A DNA stretch of 64,000 nucleotides. It comes from Trichomonas vaginalis G3. Its lineage: Eukaryota; Parabasalia; Trichomonadida; Trichomonadidae. Below the pieces are notes generated by a model. The model worked only from the letters and a program-made list of their open reading frames with translations, ran no database searches and was not told where the DNA came from. The position numbers were made by a program, and so were the translations under genes. How positions within the stretch are numbered: the stretch's first letter is position 1; every line of letters begins with the position of its first letter. Positions 29,101 through 37,317 of the stretch are shown here, piece by piece. Location of the stretch: the NCBI RefSeq assembly GCF_026262505.1, contig NC_067208.1:11169962-11233961 (forward strand), read 5' to 3'.

Positions 29101-29209
29101 ATTTGTAAAGTGCTCAAATTTAATTGAAAAAATTGAGTCCTCAAAAGCAAAGAAAGCGATGCTGAAGCTGATAGAAAACTACAAATTAGAGGAGCAAAGT
29201 CTATTATAA
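26171..29209 (+). CDS. Large HEAT/ARM-like alpha-solenoid protein
   Basis: About 1010 residues of paired helices with leucine/isoleucine patterns and no membrane segments, as in importin-beta/exportin or other HEAT solenoids; no repeat is sharp enough to name a family. The first in-frame ATG is 26171 (MNIRSKLGYLINQ). However, the frame is open back to 26081 and codes plausible protein there (ILIQELEGYFDELRNPS). The position where a start would be expected, just after AAAAAGTGACAACC, has TTG TCT ACA. So the true start may be a non-ATG codon or a mutated ATG at 26081. A scaffold or transport role is possible but unproven. Confidence 0.72.
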   Translation: MNIRSKLGYLINQCCLCDPKKTFLAIENKIQEDDPSPDKSLIYLAAITYAFNYLPLDERNSFLLPISDDCIHHITLVDDEFYTNLSKFLLAGGMQKIPCIFEVLNQLFQNMSISNWMQVGPLAILINMNPINYSDVFWYHATQFDVDSIIEMLCQILPLANLALPEKYPETLENIKNRIQKMSEPDNDFNVIETALIVIRWLVNNKILALNTLNLQYDNSSLNLMVLRIWSDYVAYGDLSIIPILENTNSKQSMKIYARMFVNAVKNPSFNINTIEIPHWLVYSIKSEANGKSDNDHPSILTLTVEEIEAFTEVANMLPTWFYVHALRARIKNTDYQLRIISLIEKIPIRIFEAYFDDFVDFVIWCLRFQNLINPLEELLLNLSCFYYKKVNILISRICETFDYFNETNISSRLNILSVLGRFGDITLLQTVFDTVWEIIPTMQLSISFVLSLIKFCDSFAGDCDDIYDKVIAIALAPLIVYLNSQDYEFLEDSIQLQTLISSIRTFYSVISSDIIVCPSYSIKDSFPLTAISMQLLCGMHIRLSVMNYIIYNIHSLHVAAPEQIIGFIFKCAQNLLPLQIQTCLNIISQHTNCGLGSIGYIIISTFLSKFPAFASLKANFIGPISELPKDSNVTRIIMKLNPATKPLLTMKPSLLFLMLERWSGKPDDIIIGAIRNCIINSKDSEEIRLYRSFLYALDAKQPPEKSNSCHFAADFTANEIIAKNFFNEIMKSKSASEAITVFGQHYPLPVIYDDNEVDLVASLVKMYKRVPVCHSSLIQLVKLLGDKISSSISNSKPLLRFTRSMGINRVINEPRDEFCKQLAVRLGHVKLQNSQNHDENEDEKFIVDMLIANGTKSDEIYKKYNSVILATKFLEHGTNLELLKLSLSTNIASVKVKALNMLPSMEISEISDVCSSSLAEDAINSLDLAIPTAAGAFYCILQIYDNGYSFLAKCVSAIILNITRNCTFSSAMLSLLFVKCSNLIEKIESSKAKKAMLKLIENYKLEEQSLL

Positions 29210-30022
29210 TGTATATATATTTATATTTTTGTTTATATTTATTATTTTTTAAAATCATTTAGATTTTTTTTTATTAAACTGTTATTTCTAATAAAATGAT
29301 CAATATAATGTATTTATATGACAGAGGCTAATACCACTTCTTTATTATAGATAAACATGAAGAAAATTCTAGAAATTTGCTTTCTAATAATGGAACAATA
29401 AGCTTTAATTGTAGTCCTGTTCATTCAAGTACATTCTTATACAAAATATTCTTATTATACTCTTTGGTTGACATATAATTTGCACTTGATCAAATGGGTG
29501 ATAGATGGATTATTTATACAAATTAAATCTAGGAAAATAATGCAAATATGCAAAACAAATCACAATAGACAATATAGTAAATATCAATTGATGAGTTATC
29601 TTTTAAGGAGTTATATTTTGGTCATTCATTAGAGGTTCTTTTGAAATTTCAAATGGATTCACACATTTGACGAATAATTGTTTTGCCATGATCAATCCAT
29701 AACTTTGAAGAATTTAAATTGCCTAACCCTGTATATATTCTGTAACAAGTTTTAATTGATAATAGGCTTGAACAACATACAATATATTCACATACATTCA
29801 AAAAATGGTGCGAATTTAATAATAATAAATTTTTAGAGAGCAATTTGATATTGAAAAATTTTCTTATTTTAATCTATTGGCATAAAGAAGATCCTCAACA
29901 ATCCATGCGCTATTATCTTTCAGAAAATGGTCTTGACAGATGATAATGTACATGCTATAGATAATATTATGGTGTTCAAATAGACATATTTTTTAATATA
30001 ATGAAATTTAATGTTCTTTCAA
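29210..30022. other. Intergenic, possible decayed gene
   Basis: About 800 bases between the convergent ends of the solenoid gene and the gene at 30023. The minus strand holds several short open pieces (for example around 29649-29843 and 29870-29990) with protein-like composition, separated by stops, so a decayed host gene is possible. No family is recognised. Confidence 0.4.
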
Positions 30023-31075
30023 TCATTTCCTCTTACTATATTCATTATCAAGGAATTCCAATACATCAATAAGATAATCTGTAGTTATATCATCTGTAAA
30101 CTCAGATAATGCTTCTGTTGCAAATTTCCTGAAATTTTTCACCCCTTCATAATAATCATTAATTGTGAGTTTCCTTGCCGATATTAATTTCTTTGCAGTT
30201 ACAAAATAATCGTAGAATGTGCTATAACCAGTGTCATTATGAAGGAAATAAAAAATGATCTGGTCTCTCATTTTTGACGAGTATTGAAAGATTGTTGGCA
30301 AGTACTCATCATTTAACATAAGTAAACTGAAGCGAATTTTATTTAAGTTGGGCTGCAATTCAAATTTTGTGTTAAACCATTTATCGACAAGTTTAGGATG
30401 CATTGCGAACGCATTTATTACTTGGGAAAATAAATGATTTACTTGATTTGTTTTCAGAAGAATTGCTGGCAAATCATCTTTTATTTTAATTATAGAAGAT
30501 GGAGTTGGGTAAGAAACAATTCCGTATGCATCCATAAGTTTACTAAGATACTGGTTGTGGTCACTATCTTCAATTTTGAATTCTACAGGATCTGGGTTAA
30601 TTAGTATTTTCTTTTCGCGAAATAATGATTTAATGTCTTCCTTCTTCGGCCAATGTAATATATATTGTGCAGGTATAGTTGTGATCGAATCTAAATTGTC
30701 TTTAATGAAATTATTAAAATCTTTAGAATATTCAGCATATTTTAGAAGATTATCAACTATTGAAGTATAATTAGCTATATCTTTCTTTATATAAATACTT
30801 TTGAATTCTAATTTCGTTGGGCTTAAAGCTTTTTTATTATTCCTAATTAAATTAATAAGAAAAGGTCCTGCTGCGTTGTATTTCACAAGTTTTTTCAAGA
30901 ATTCGTCTATATTATTAGGCAAATATGATTTTCCATTGTTATCAATAAAAAAACCTTTATCGTCTTCTTCAATATAATGCTTTTCGTTATCAGAAACCAC
31001 TAATTCTACTAAATGTGTATGCGAATGATTTCCATTTGCACCATTTATTATTATATATCTATAGCCTTTTGACAT
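30023..31075 (-). CDS. Hypothetical host protein, 350 aa
   Basis: A complete frame starts MSKGYRYIIINGANGNHSH and ends DNEYSKRK. The N-terminal 60 residues are beta-rich and include a HSHTHLVELVVSDNEKHYI strand-turn, and the rest is helical with many lysines and asparagines, typical of A+T-rich trichomonad genes. No membrane segment, signal peptide or catalytic motif is visible. Its 5' flank (31076-31300) contains GTGTCAG and TTTTTTGACACC strings and a repeat fragment. Function not recognised. Confidence 0.6.
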   Translation of the reverse strand: MSKGYRYIIINGANGNHSHTHLVELVVSDNEKHYIEEDDKGFFIDNNGKSYLPNNIDEFLKKLVKYNAAGPFLINLIRNNKKALSPTKLEFKSIYIKKDIANYTSIVDNLLKYAEYSKDFNNFIKDNLDSITTIPAQYILHWPKKEDIKSLFREKKILINPDPVEFKIEDSDHNQYLSKLMDAYGIVSYPTPSSIIKIKDDLPAILLKTNQVNHLFSQVINAFAMHPKLVDKWFNTKFELQPNLNKIRFSLLMLNDEYLPTIFQYSSKMRDQIIFYFLHNDTGYSTFYDYFVTAKKLISARKLTINDYYEGVKNFRKFATEALSEFTDDITTDYLIDVLEFLDNEYSKRK

Positions 31076-31197
31076 TTAAAAAAAATAATGATGGAAAATT
31101 TATTTGAGTGGTGTTATAAAAGTTTGCTTTGTAAAGTATGTAAAGTGTCAGTTTAATTTTTTGACACCGTAAAGTATATGTAAAATTTTTTGATAGA

Positions 31198-31292
31198 CCC
31201 AAATTGGAAAAGGCTTCTGCTGATAGAGATTCAGGAGATCCACAAATCTCTTTCGCAAGGATTGGGAGTTGTCGAGCTCCTAAAGTCGGCAT
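31198..31292. repeat. Fragment related to the GGAGCTCC repeat units
   Basis: On the minus strand this reads TAGGAGCTCGACAACTCCCA, then CAATCCTTGCGAAAGAGA and CTCCTGAATCTCTATCAGCAG. It matches the repeat units inside the insertion at 18028-19627 (AGGAGCTCCAAAGCTCCTAA, ATCCTTACGAAAGGGAG, CTCCATCAACAGAG) with moderate divergence. It is a solo, older copy in the promoter side of two divergent genes. Confidence 0.6.
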
Positions 31293-31359
31293 TTAACAAA
31301 ATAAATGTCAAAAAATCTGGTTTACAAAAGGATGTTAGATTTTTGTGTCAAATCTCGTT

Positions 31360-31836
31360 ATGAATTCTCTGGACAAACGAGTTCCTAGGAGTTTGAATGA
31401 CGAGCAGATTAGAGAAATTAAGGATGCTTTTGATATGTTTGACGTTGATGGATCTGGCAAAATTGATCCTCAAGAACTTTGCGTTTCGTTATATACGCTA
31501 GGGTTTGATGGAGTTCGCGATGAAGTTAAAAAAATCATTGCAGAACTAGAAAATATTAAAGGCAGATACATAGATTTTCCAGAATTTCTGAAATTAGTTA
31601 ATGCAACCATGCAAAATCGCGATCCCCAAGATGAAATGGATAAAGCATTTCAACGATTTGATGATGATTGCACAGATAGAATTTCATTTAGAAATCTTAA
31701 GCGTGTTTCACTTGAGTTGGGCGAACAATTAACAGATGAAGAGCTTCAAGAAATGATTAGAGTTGCAGATATAGACAAGGATGGAGAAATAGGAAAAGAT
31801 GATTTCAGACAAATAATGAAAACTTCCGATTTTTAA
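31360..31836 (+). CDS. Centrin/caltractin-type EF-hand protein, 158 aa
   Basis: The start is set at ATG 31360 (MNSLDKRVPRSLNDEQ), after TGTCAAATCTCGTT; the frame is open a few codons earlier but without ATG. Four EF-hands can be placed: EF1 FDVDGSGKIDPQE (canonical), EF2 degenerate, EF3 FDDDCTDRISFRN (partly degenerate) and EF4 ADIDKDGEIGKDD (canonical). The opening LNDEQIREIKDAFDMFD is characteristic of centrins. Centrins bind calcium and act in basal bodies and contractile fibres, which fits a flagellate. Length is usual for centrin. Confidence 0.9.
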   Translation: MNSLDKRVPRSLNDEQIREIKDAFDMFDVDGSGKIDPQELCVSLYTLGFDGVRDEVKKIIAELENIKGRYIDFPEFLKLVNATMQNRDPQDEMDKAFQRFDDDCTDRISFRNLKRVSLELGEQLTDEELQEMIRVADIDKDGEIGKDDFRQIMKTSDF

Positions 31837-32312
31837 TTAATTACCAATTTTATGCTTATGTTTTAATTAATTGAACCTAATATATTATGTCTGTTACAGA
31901 GATGATATACAAATGTCGAAACAGAGAATTACAGTGATAATAATCGAAATTGTAATTCTAAGCAATACTGAAGAAGACTTTCTATTTCTTATATCATGTT
32001 TAAGATATTAAATAAAAAAAGTTTGTTTTTTATATATATATATATAGAGTTTAAGTGGGGAACTTTGATATTTTTTTCCACACCATAGTAGTTTCACTTT
32101 TTGCATATGAACTCTATATTGATTCTGCCTAGAAACTAGAGAAATTAAAATTTTTCAATTTTTGGCCAATTAAAAGTACCTTTTTGAAAATAAAAAAATA
32201 TTATTATTAATTATGCGTGATACTTGACATATATTCATAAAATCAAGTGATTTGGAGTGATTAGCAAAAAAATCTTGTTTGTTTTATTTTAAAAAAATAT
32301 ATAATTTTTTTT
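31837..32312. other. Intergenic with a TA microsatellite
   Basis: No gene is seen between the convergent ends of the centrin and RAD23-like genes. It contains a short (TA)n run at about 32032-32046. Confidence 0.6.
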
Positions 32313-33518
32313 TTATTGCATTGAGAACCGAATTTGTTGGATTGCTAAATCTACATTATGGTCACAAGCATCGTAATATTGTAGTGCTATATCAAGAGGA
32401 ACACCAGTCTGCTGAGCGATACTTAGAACAGCTTCGCGATCAGCTTGGGAAAGTCCTTCTAATTCAGGAGCATTTCCAGTAATTGACTTTTCTGATAGAT
32501 AAGGAAGTTGAGAAATGTGAAGTATTACTCCAGATACTGTTACCAAACCTATAACGGCCATTGCGCGCGCTGGATCATTGTTGGGGATGATGCCAACTCT
32601 AGCAAGTAAATTAGAGTACTGACCAATAAGAATTCCACTTTGTGTGAAAATCTTCTTGAAATAATTCACCTTTTTAGTTGTGTTGCTCTGCAAAATCTGG
32701 ATTTCTATTTGATCAATAGTAGCTAATGGAACGGATAATTCGCTTTCAATGCCTAAATGAGGTGGAAGAATCGTTGTAATAATTTGATTCTTTGCTACGT
32801 TGTCAAGAACTGGTTTCACATCAAATGGTTGAGATCTTGGTTGTACAGCGGGTTGTCTCAACGGAGGAATCTTGCTTGGATCAAAGCAGAGCATGTTGGA
32901 GGCGAATAAGACGTTATTATCTGTAGCGAAAAGAGCTCTGATAACAAGGTTCCTGTCTGGGTTGATGTTGAGAAGTTCAGCAACGTTTTCATCGAATTTT
33001 TCTTTATTTGGTAAAGTTTGGATTTTATTTTTGATGAATTCTTCGTCAGAGAGAGAATCCATTGGATTGGCTTCCTGAGCATTCTTTCCTGTAGATTCGT
33101 ACTTGATTTCTAATGCAGTTGATATTGTTGGGCTTGGAATTAACTTCTTTCTTGGATATCTCTTTATTGAACCGATTAAAACTGGAGCTGCTGGTGCGGC
33201 TGTAGATTCTGTTGTTGCTGGTGTGGTTCCTGGCTGTGTGGCCGGTGCTTCGGCTGCTGGAGCTGGAGTTGCAGGAGCAGCTGGAGCTGGAGCTGGTGAT
33301 TTCTTTCCAAGTGGTGTAATAAGAATCTTTGAATCTGGTTTGTAGCTAATTGACTCAACTGTATTCTCTGGATTGATAATTTTTCCTCCATAAATTAATT
33401 TGCAGCTTTCAAAACCGAATTGCTCACAGATAATTGGAATTATCTTTTCGAACTTAGTATCTGGGTCTGCTTCTATGTTCTTAATGACTTTATTAATACT
33501 TGAAAATGTAAGAATCAT
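32313..33518 (-). CDS. RAD23-like ubiquitin-shuttle protein (UBL + UBA), 401 aa
   Basis: An N-terminal ubiquitin-like domain (residues 1-72; MILTFSSINKVIKNIEAD, CKLIYGGKIINPENTVES) is followed by an alanine/proline/threonine-rich linker (73-112). A central UBA-like helix bundle (about 185-215; VIRALFATDNNVLFASNMLC) and a C-terminal UBA domain (AVLSIAQQTGVPLDIALQYY, about 365-395) complete the order expected for RAD23/Dsk2-type shuttles that carry ubiquitylated proteins to the proteasome. The central XPC-binding region is not obvious. The ATG follows AAAAGTGACATCAAAATTTT. Convergent to the centrin gene. Confidence 0.75.
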   Translation of the reverse strand: MILTFSSINKVIKNIEADPDTKFEKIIPIICEQFGFESCKLIYGGKIINPENTVESISYKPDSKILITPLGKKSPAPAPAAPATPAPAAEAPATQPGTTPATTESTAAPAAPVLIGSIKRYPRKKLIPSPTISTALEIKYESTGKNAQEANPMDSLSDEEFIKNKIQTLPNKEKFDENVAELLNINPDRNLVIRALFATDNNVLFASNMLCFDPSKIPPLRQPAVQPRSQPFDVKPVLDNVAKNQIITTILPPHLGIESELSVPLATIDQIEIQILQSNTTKKVNYFKKIFTQSGILIGQYSNLLARVGIIPNNDPARAMAVIGLVTVSGVILHISQLPYLSEKSITGNAPELEGLSQADREAVLSIAQQTGVPLDIALQYYDACDHNVDLAIQQIRFSMQ

Positions 33519-33899
33519 TCCAAAATTTTGATGTCACTTTTCTGTCGAAATAATTATTCGAACATCTAATGAAATCTCCTGAAATTTTCAAGGTAGATAC
33601 CATATAACTAATCATTAAGAATCAACGAACTAATTTGGCGATTTATTTGATTTTTTAAAGTGAATTCAATACAAGTAAACAATTATCCAATATAATCTAT
33701 ATGCCTATGATATACAATAGAAATCACAGATTTTGGCTGTATATTTACAATGATTTGCTTAAATCATACAGCAAATTGATTCAAATCTATATGAACTTTA
33801 ATATTATTCCTTGAACAAAACGCTCATGTAAACAAAAATTAAGTTAAGAAGGAATTCAATCAATAATTTAATAATAAAAATACTAATGAATTAATTTGA
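33519..33899. other. Intergenic, promoter side of the RAD23-like gene
   Basis: On the minus strand, AAAAGTGACATCAAAATTTT lies just before the ATG at 33518. Beyond that only A+T-rich sequence is present up to the 3' end of the next gene at 33900. Confidence 0.5.
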
Positions 33900-34703
33900 T
33901 TACTTGCGCTTAAGAACTTTTCTAAGCCCTGAGTATTTCTCTGGAATAATAGTGCCCTTTGGCCAGTACACCCAGAATGGACCATGTAGATTTGGTCTTT
34001 CCTCTTCAGGAGCATCATTTGGATCAGCATAGAAGTTTGGACGATATACAGTGACTTTAGGATGGATATTGTTAGTGCTTGAGGATAAGAATCGTGAAGT
34101 TTTTTGCTTCTTGGGCTTTGGATTATTAATTGTATTATTCTTCTGTTCTGGTGGCTGGATTTTTTCTGGAGCCTCTAAGCTTGATTTGATGGGAGCGTTA
34201 AATGTCTTTCTTGGATGTTTTGCAGATTTATCTTTGATGGAATGTGTTTCAGCATTTTGATCTTCATTAACACGAGGAGTTTCATTAGGTTTAACATCTT
34301 TTGCCTTGGGCTTTTCTTGAGTGTTTTGCGGTTTAATCGATTTTTCGTTCTTAATGTCTGAAATTTCTTGTTTTGGTAATGATGGAGCTTGGTCATTTTG
34401 ATCTTTTGGTTTCTCTTCTTGTTTATTTTGCTCTTTTGGCTTCTCTTCTTTATTTGCTGATTCGTTAATCTTTTTCTGAACGAGAAGTTCATATTCATCT
34501 AATTCCTTTTCGATTTTTGGAGCAGGTTTATCCTTTTTAGGAGAATTACCTTTAATTTTTAATTCAACTAATTGTTCATATGGATCAACTTCCTTTACTG
34601 GAGCGGGGGAATGTGAAGATAAAACAAAGACAGGAATATCTTTCCACCTATATTTGTCTGTGTACTCTGATATTGGAGGTTCCTCCTTTTCAATCTCAGT
34701 CAT
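33900..34703 (-). CDS. Low-complexity Lys/Glu-rich protein, 267 aa
   Basis: The frame starts MTEIEKEEPPISEYTDKYRW and has two related short blocks (DPYEQLVELKIKG at about 41 and DEYELLVQKKINE at about 70). A disordered Lys/Glu/Gln/Pro-rich stretch covers about 85-200. A conserved-looking C-terminus follows (YRPNFYADPNDAPEEERP, GPFWVYWPKGTIIPEKYSG). There is no signal peptide or membrane segment. Function unknown; the tail looks like a folded or binding motif. Confidence 0.6.
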   Translation of the reverse strand: MTEIEKEEPPISEYTDKYRWKDIPVFVLSSHSPAPVKEVDPYEQLVELKIKGNSPKKDKPAPKIEKELDEYELLVQKKINESANKEEKPKEQNKQEEKPKDQNDQAPSLPKQEISDIKNEKSIKPQNTQEKPKAKDVKPNETPRVNEDQNAETHSIKDKSAKHPRKTFNAPIKSSLEAPEKIQPPEQKNNTINNPKPKKQKTSRFLSSSTNNIHPKVTVYRPNFYADPNDAPEEERPNLHGPFWVYWPKGTIIPEKYSGLRKVLKRK

Positions 34704-34921
34704 TTTCTGGAGCTTAACGTACAGATTTTATTTATCAATACTTTTAATGCATTATATTAACGAACAGGCATAGATATATTTTTTATGTTTTTGGCACGAA
34801 AAAACTAATCATTGAAATTCGTTAATCCTGATTATTTGTAAATACGCATAATCAAGATATAATATTTACCTATTTCATCAGAATTTGATAATTGAATATA
34901 AATAACATTTTATTCATTATA

Positions 34922-36783
34922 TTATTTTGTTTCATATATTTTGAGAAGCTTTGCAACAAGATTGTTCTTAAGATTTTGTGCAACTTCTGAAGGTAAAAGA
35001 TTTTCGCTTGCATTTCTTACTGCAGCATTAGCTCCTGACTTTAGAAGTACGCCACAAATTTCTGTATTATCTTTTTGAGCAGCGATATGAAGTGGGATGT
35101 TACCGTTTTTATCAGAAATGTTAACAGTGGCACCTTTAGAAATCATGTACTTTAGAACATTTGGTGTTCCATTAAAGCAGCAATCGAATATTGGTGATTG
35201 ACCTTTTCCATTAAGAAGATTGATATCAGCTTTCATTTTGAGCAATAATTTAATGAATAACTTCTTTGTTGTATCATCAACATCAAGAGAAACAACTACT
35301 TGTAATGGTGATTCATCTTTTCCTGAAATATGGTTTGGATTTGCATTTCTCAATAACAAAATTTTTGCAATTTCATATAAATGATTTTTGATTGCGAAAA
35401 ACAAAAGTGTTTCTTTATCAATTGATTCTAGATCAACACCAACTTTTTGTATCATTGATTCTAATAGAATTCTATAGCCTCTTGATGCAGCAATGTGAAT
35501 TGGTGCCATTCCTTTCAAATTCAAGAAATTTCCTGCAGCACCTTTCTTCATTAAATAAACTGCTATTTCTTCATTTTGGTAATAAGCAGCATAATGCAAA
35601 GCTGTATTTCCTTCTTTATCTCTTGAATTGATTCTGATTCCATTTTCCAAGCATAATTTAACTAACTTAATGTTGTCGAAAATCGCTCCAATATGAAGCA
35701 TTTTCTTCCCATCTTTGCGGCGTTGATTCAATACTTTCACATTACTTTTGATGAAATCTTCTGTTTCTTTCCAAGTTCCGATTATTAAAAGCTCCATCAA
35801 TTTATTGAAGTTTTCCATGTCTTTATTAAAGTATCTTAACTGCATTTGTGCCGGATTTTCTCCTGTATAATCATTTATTTGATCATCAGCACCTTGGTTT
35901 ATTAATAAAGATTTCATTGCTTGGCCTTTCATAACAGCTAAATGAAAAGGTGTTTGTCCTGTTTTGACATTTCTTGCATTGATATCTGCACCATAACTAA
36001 GCAACATTCTTATTATTTGTGTGTTTTCCCTTAAAACAGCAGCATGCAATAAAGAATTTCCACTTGAAATTTCGAAATATTTCAAAACTTCTTCGTTTTC
36101 TTCAATAATTTTCTTGAGCTTTATTTCTTGATTTAACTCAATACAAGTGAAAGCTCTTGTATAATCCTTTGTTGTATCAAACTTAATCTGTTCCCTTTCA
36201 TAAGTAGGAGCAAAGAAATCATCATCCAAATCGTAAGTTGCATCAGTTTGTTTGCTTGCAACACTTTGATTAAAAATAGGATCTTCATCATCAGATTCTG
36301 TGGGAACTAACAAAGGATAGGCATCTTTCTTTTTGTTTTCTTCAGCAATTTGATATGGCATTTTACCATTCTCATCAATTGCCTTCTTTTTGCCACCATT
36401 TTTAAGAATTAAATTAATAATTTCAATGTTTCCTTCTTTAGCGGCCAAATGCAATGAAGTTTGCTTCCCTTTGCATGTCTCATTAACATCAATACCTTTT
36501 TCAATAAGAAACTTGACAACTGGCAAGTGATTATAAATAATACTTATATGAAGAGCATTATATTGATTTTGGCTTTCAGATCTCTCTGAAAGTTTAGATC
36601 CCCTCTTCAAAAGCATTTCCATAAACTCTTGTCTACCACATTTAGCAGCAAATAACAAAGGCGTTAAACCAAAAATAAATGAAGAACTCTATCATTACGA
36701 GCAGATATAATTGATGGATCACTGTTCAGCAATTCTGTGAATGCATTCATGTCATCATTCAAAATCGCAAAGAAAACAGTCAT
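34922..36783 (-). CDS. Ankyrin-repeat protein with one frameshift near its 5' end
   Basis: From about 36660 down to 34922 the frame codes a dozen or more ankyrin repeats (for example NALHISIIYNHLPVVKFLIE, TSLHLAAKEGNIEIINLIL, NTALHYAAYYQNEEIAVYL, IPLHIAAQKDNTEICGVLL), with an acidic linker at about residues 120-165. No ATG opens this frame near its 5' end. The natural start is ATG 36783 (MTVFFAILNDDMNAFTELL), 40 codons away in a different frame that ends LHLFLV; the frames change over near 36660-36675 within a T-rich run. This is a true mutation or an assembly error. The upstream GTCACTTTTTATAAAT is an initiator-like promoter. Protein-protein interaction role is inferred. Confidence 0.78.
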
Positions 36784-36949
36784 CGTTAATATTTATAAAA
36801 AGTGACATCATATCAAAAATTTTACAGATCTCCAACCTTTTTCATCATTTCATAAAGATCTCCAAACAAATGATTTAATTAACTGGAAATTAATGTTCAC
36901 ATACAAGTTTCAAAAAATTCATTAATAGCAGAAGTCAGATCTATTAGGA
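36784..36949. promoter_or_regulatory. Putative promoter of the ankyrin gene
   Basis: On the minus strand GATGTCACTTTTTATAAATA lies 7 bases before ATG 36783. TCACTTT fits the trichomonad initiator TCA+1Y(T/A), and its inverse AAAAAGTGACATC is the motif noted elsewhere in the window. The rest is A+T-rich. Confidence 0.5.
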
Positions 36950-37177
36950 ATGAACATAACAAAACGCTTATCTTTAATGCAGAACATCCATACTCTTGAT
37001 AATAACCATAGTATTTCGATCAAATTATCAAAATTTGTTCGGAATCTCATTAAACTAATAAATATTTTGTTAAAATTCATTGACGAATTGAGTAACTACA
37101 AGCCACTTATTGAAGTTATGGAAAGCGAACTATATAAGATCGCTCAGTATGTTAAAGATGATTGTTCAAATTCATAA
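36950..37177 (+). CDS. Possible small helical protein, 75 aa
   Basis: A short frame with ATG (MNITKRLSLMQNIHTLDNNH) encodes amphipathic helices (KFVRNLIKLINILLKFIDEL). It lies between two divergent genes and has no named relative. Its A+T-rich codon use does not separate it from chance, so this is a low-confidence gene. Confidence 0.25.
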   Translation: MNITKRLSLMQNIHTLDNNHSISIKLSKFVRNLIKLINILLKFIDELSNYKPLIEVMESELYKIAQYVKDDCSNS

Positions 37178-37303
37178 AAATAAAGTATAATTCATGCAAA
37201 GCACATGATTATTACATATCTCTTTTCACATTGTAAATAATAACAAAGTGAATTAAAGAAATATGAAGACTGTAATCGAAATGTAGGAGATTTTAGCAAC
37301 ATT

Positions 37304-37317
37304 GTCACTTTTTAATG
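37304..37317 (+). promoter_or_regulatory. Initiator TCACTTTTTAATG of the SIN3-like gene
   Basis: TCACTTTTTAATG places a TCA+1CT initiator a few bases from the start codon at 37315, the arrangement described for trichomonad genes, which usually have very short 5' leaders. Confidence 0.6.

Noticed and set aside
36950-37177. Confident gene call for the 75-residue frame
   Set aside because: Helical A+T-rich composition is expected by chance here; kept only as a low-confidence feature.
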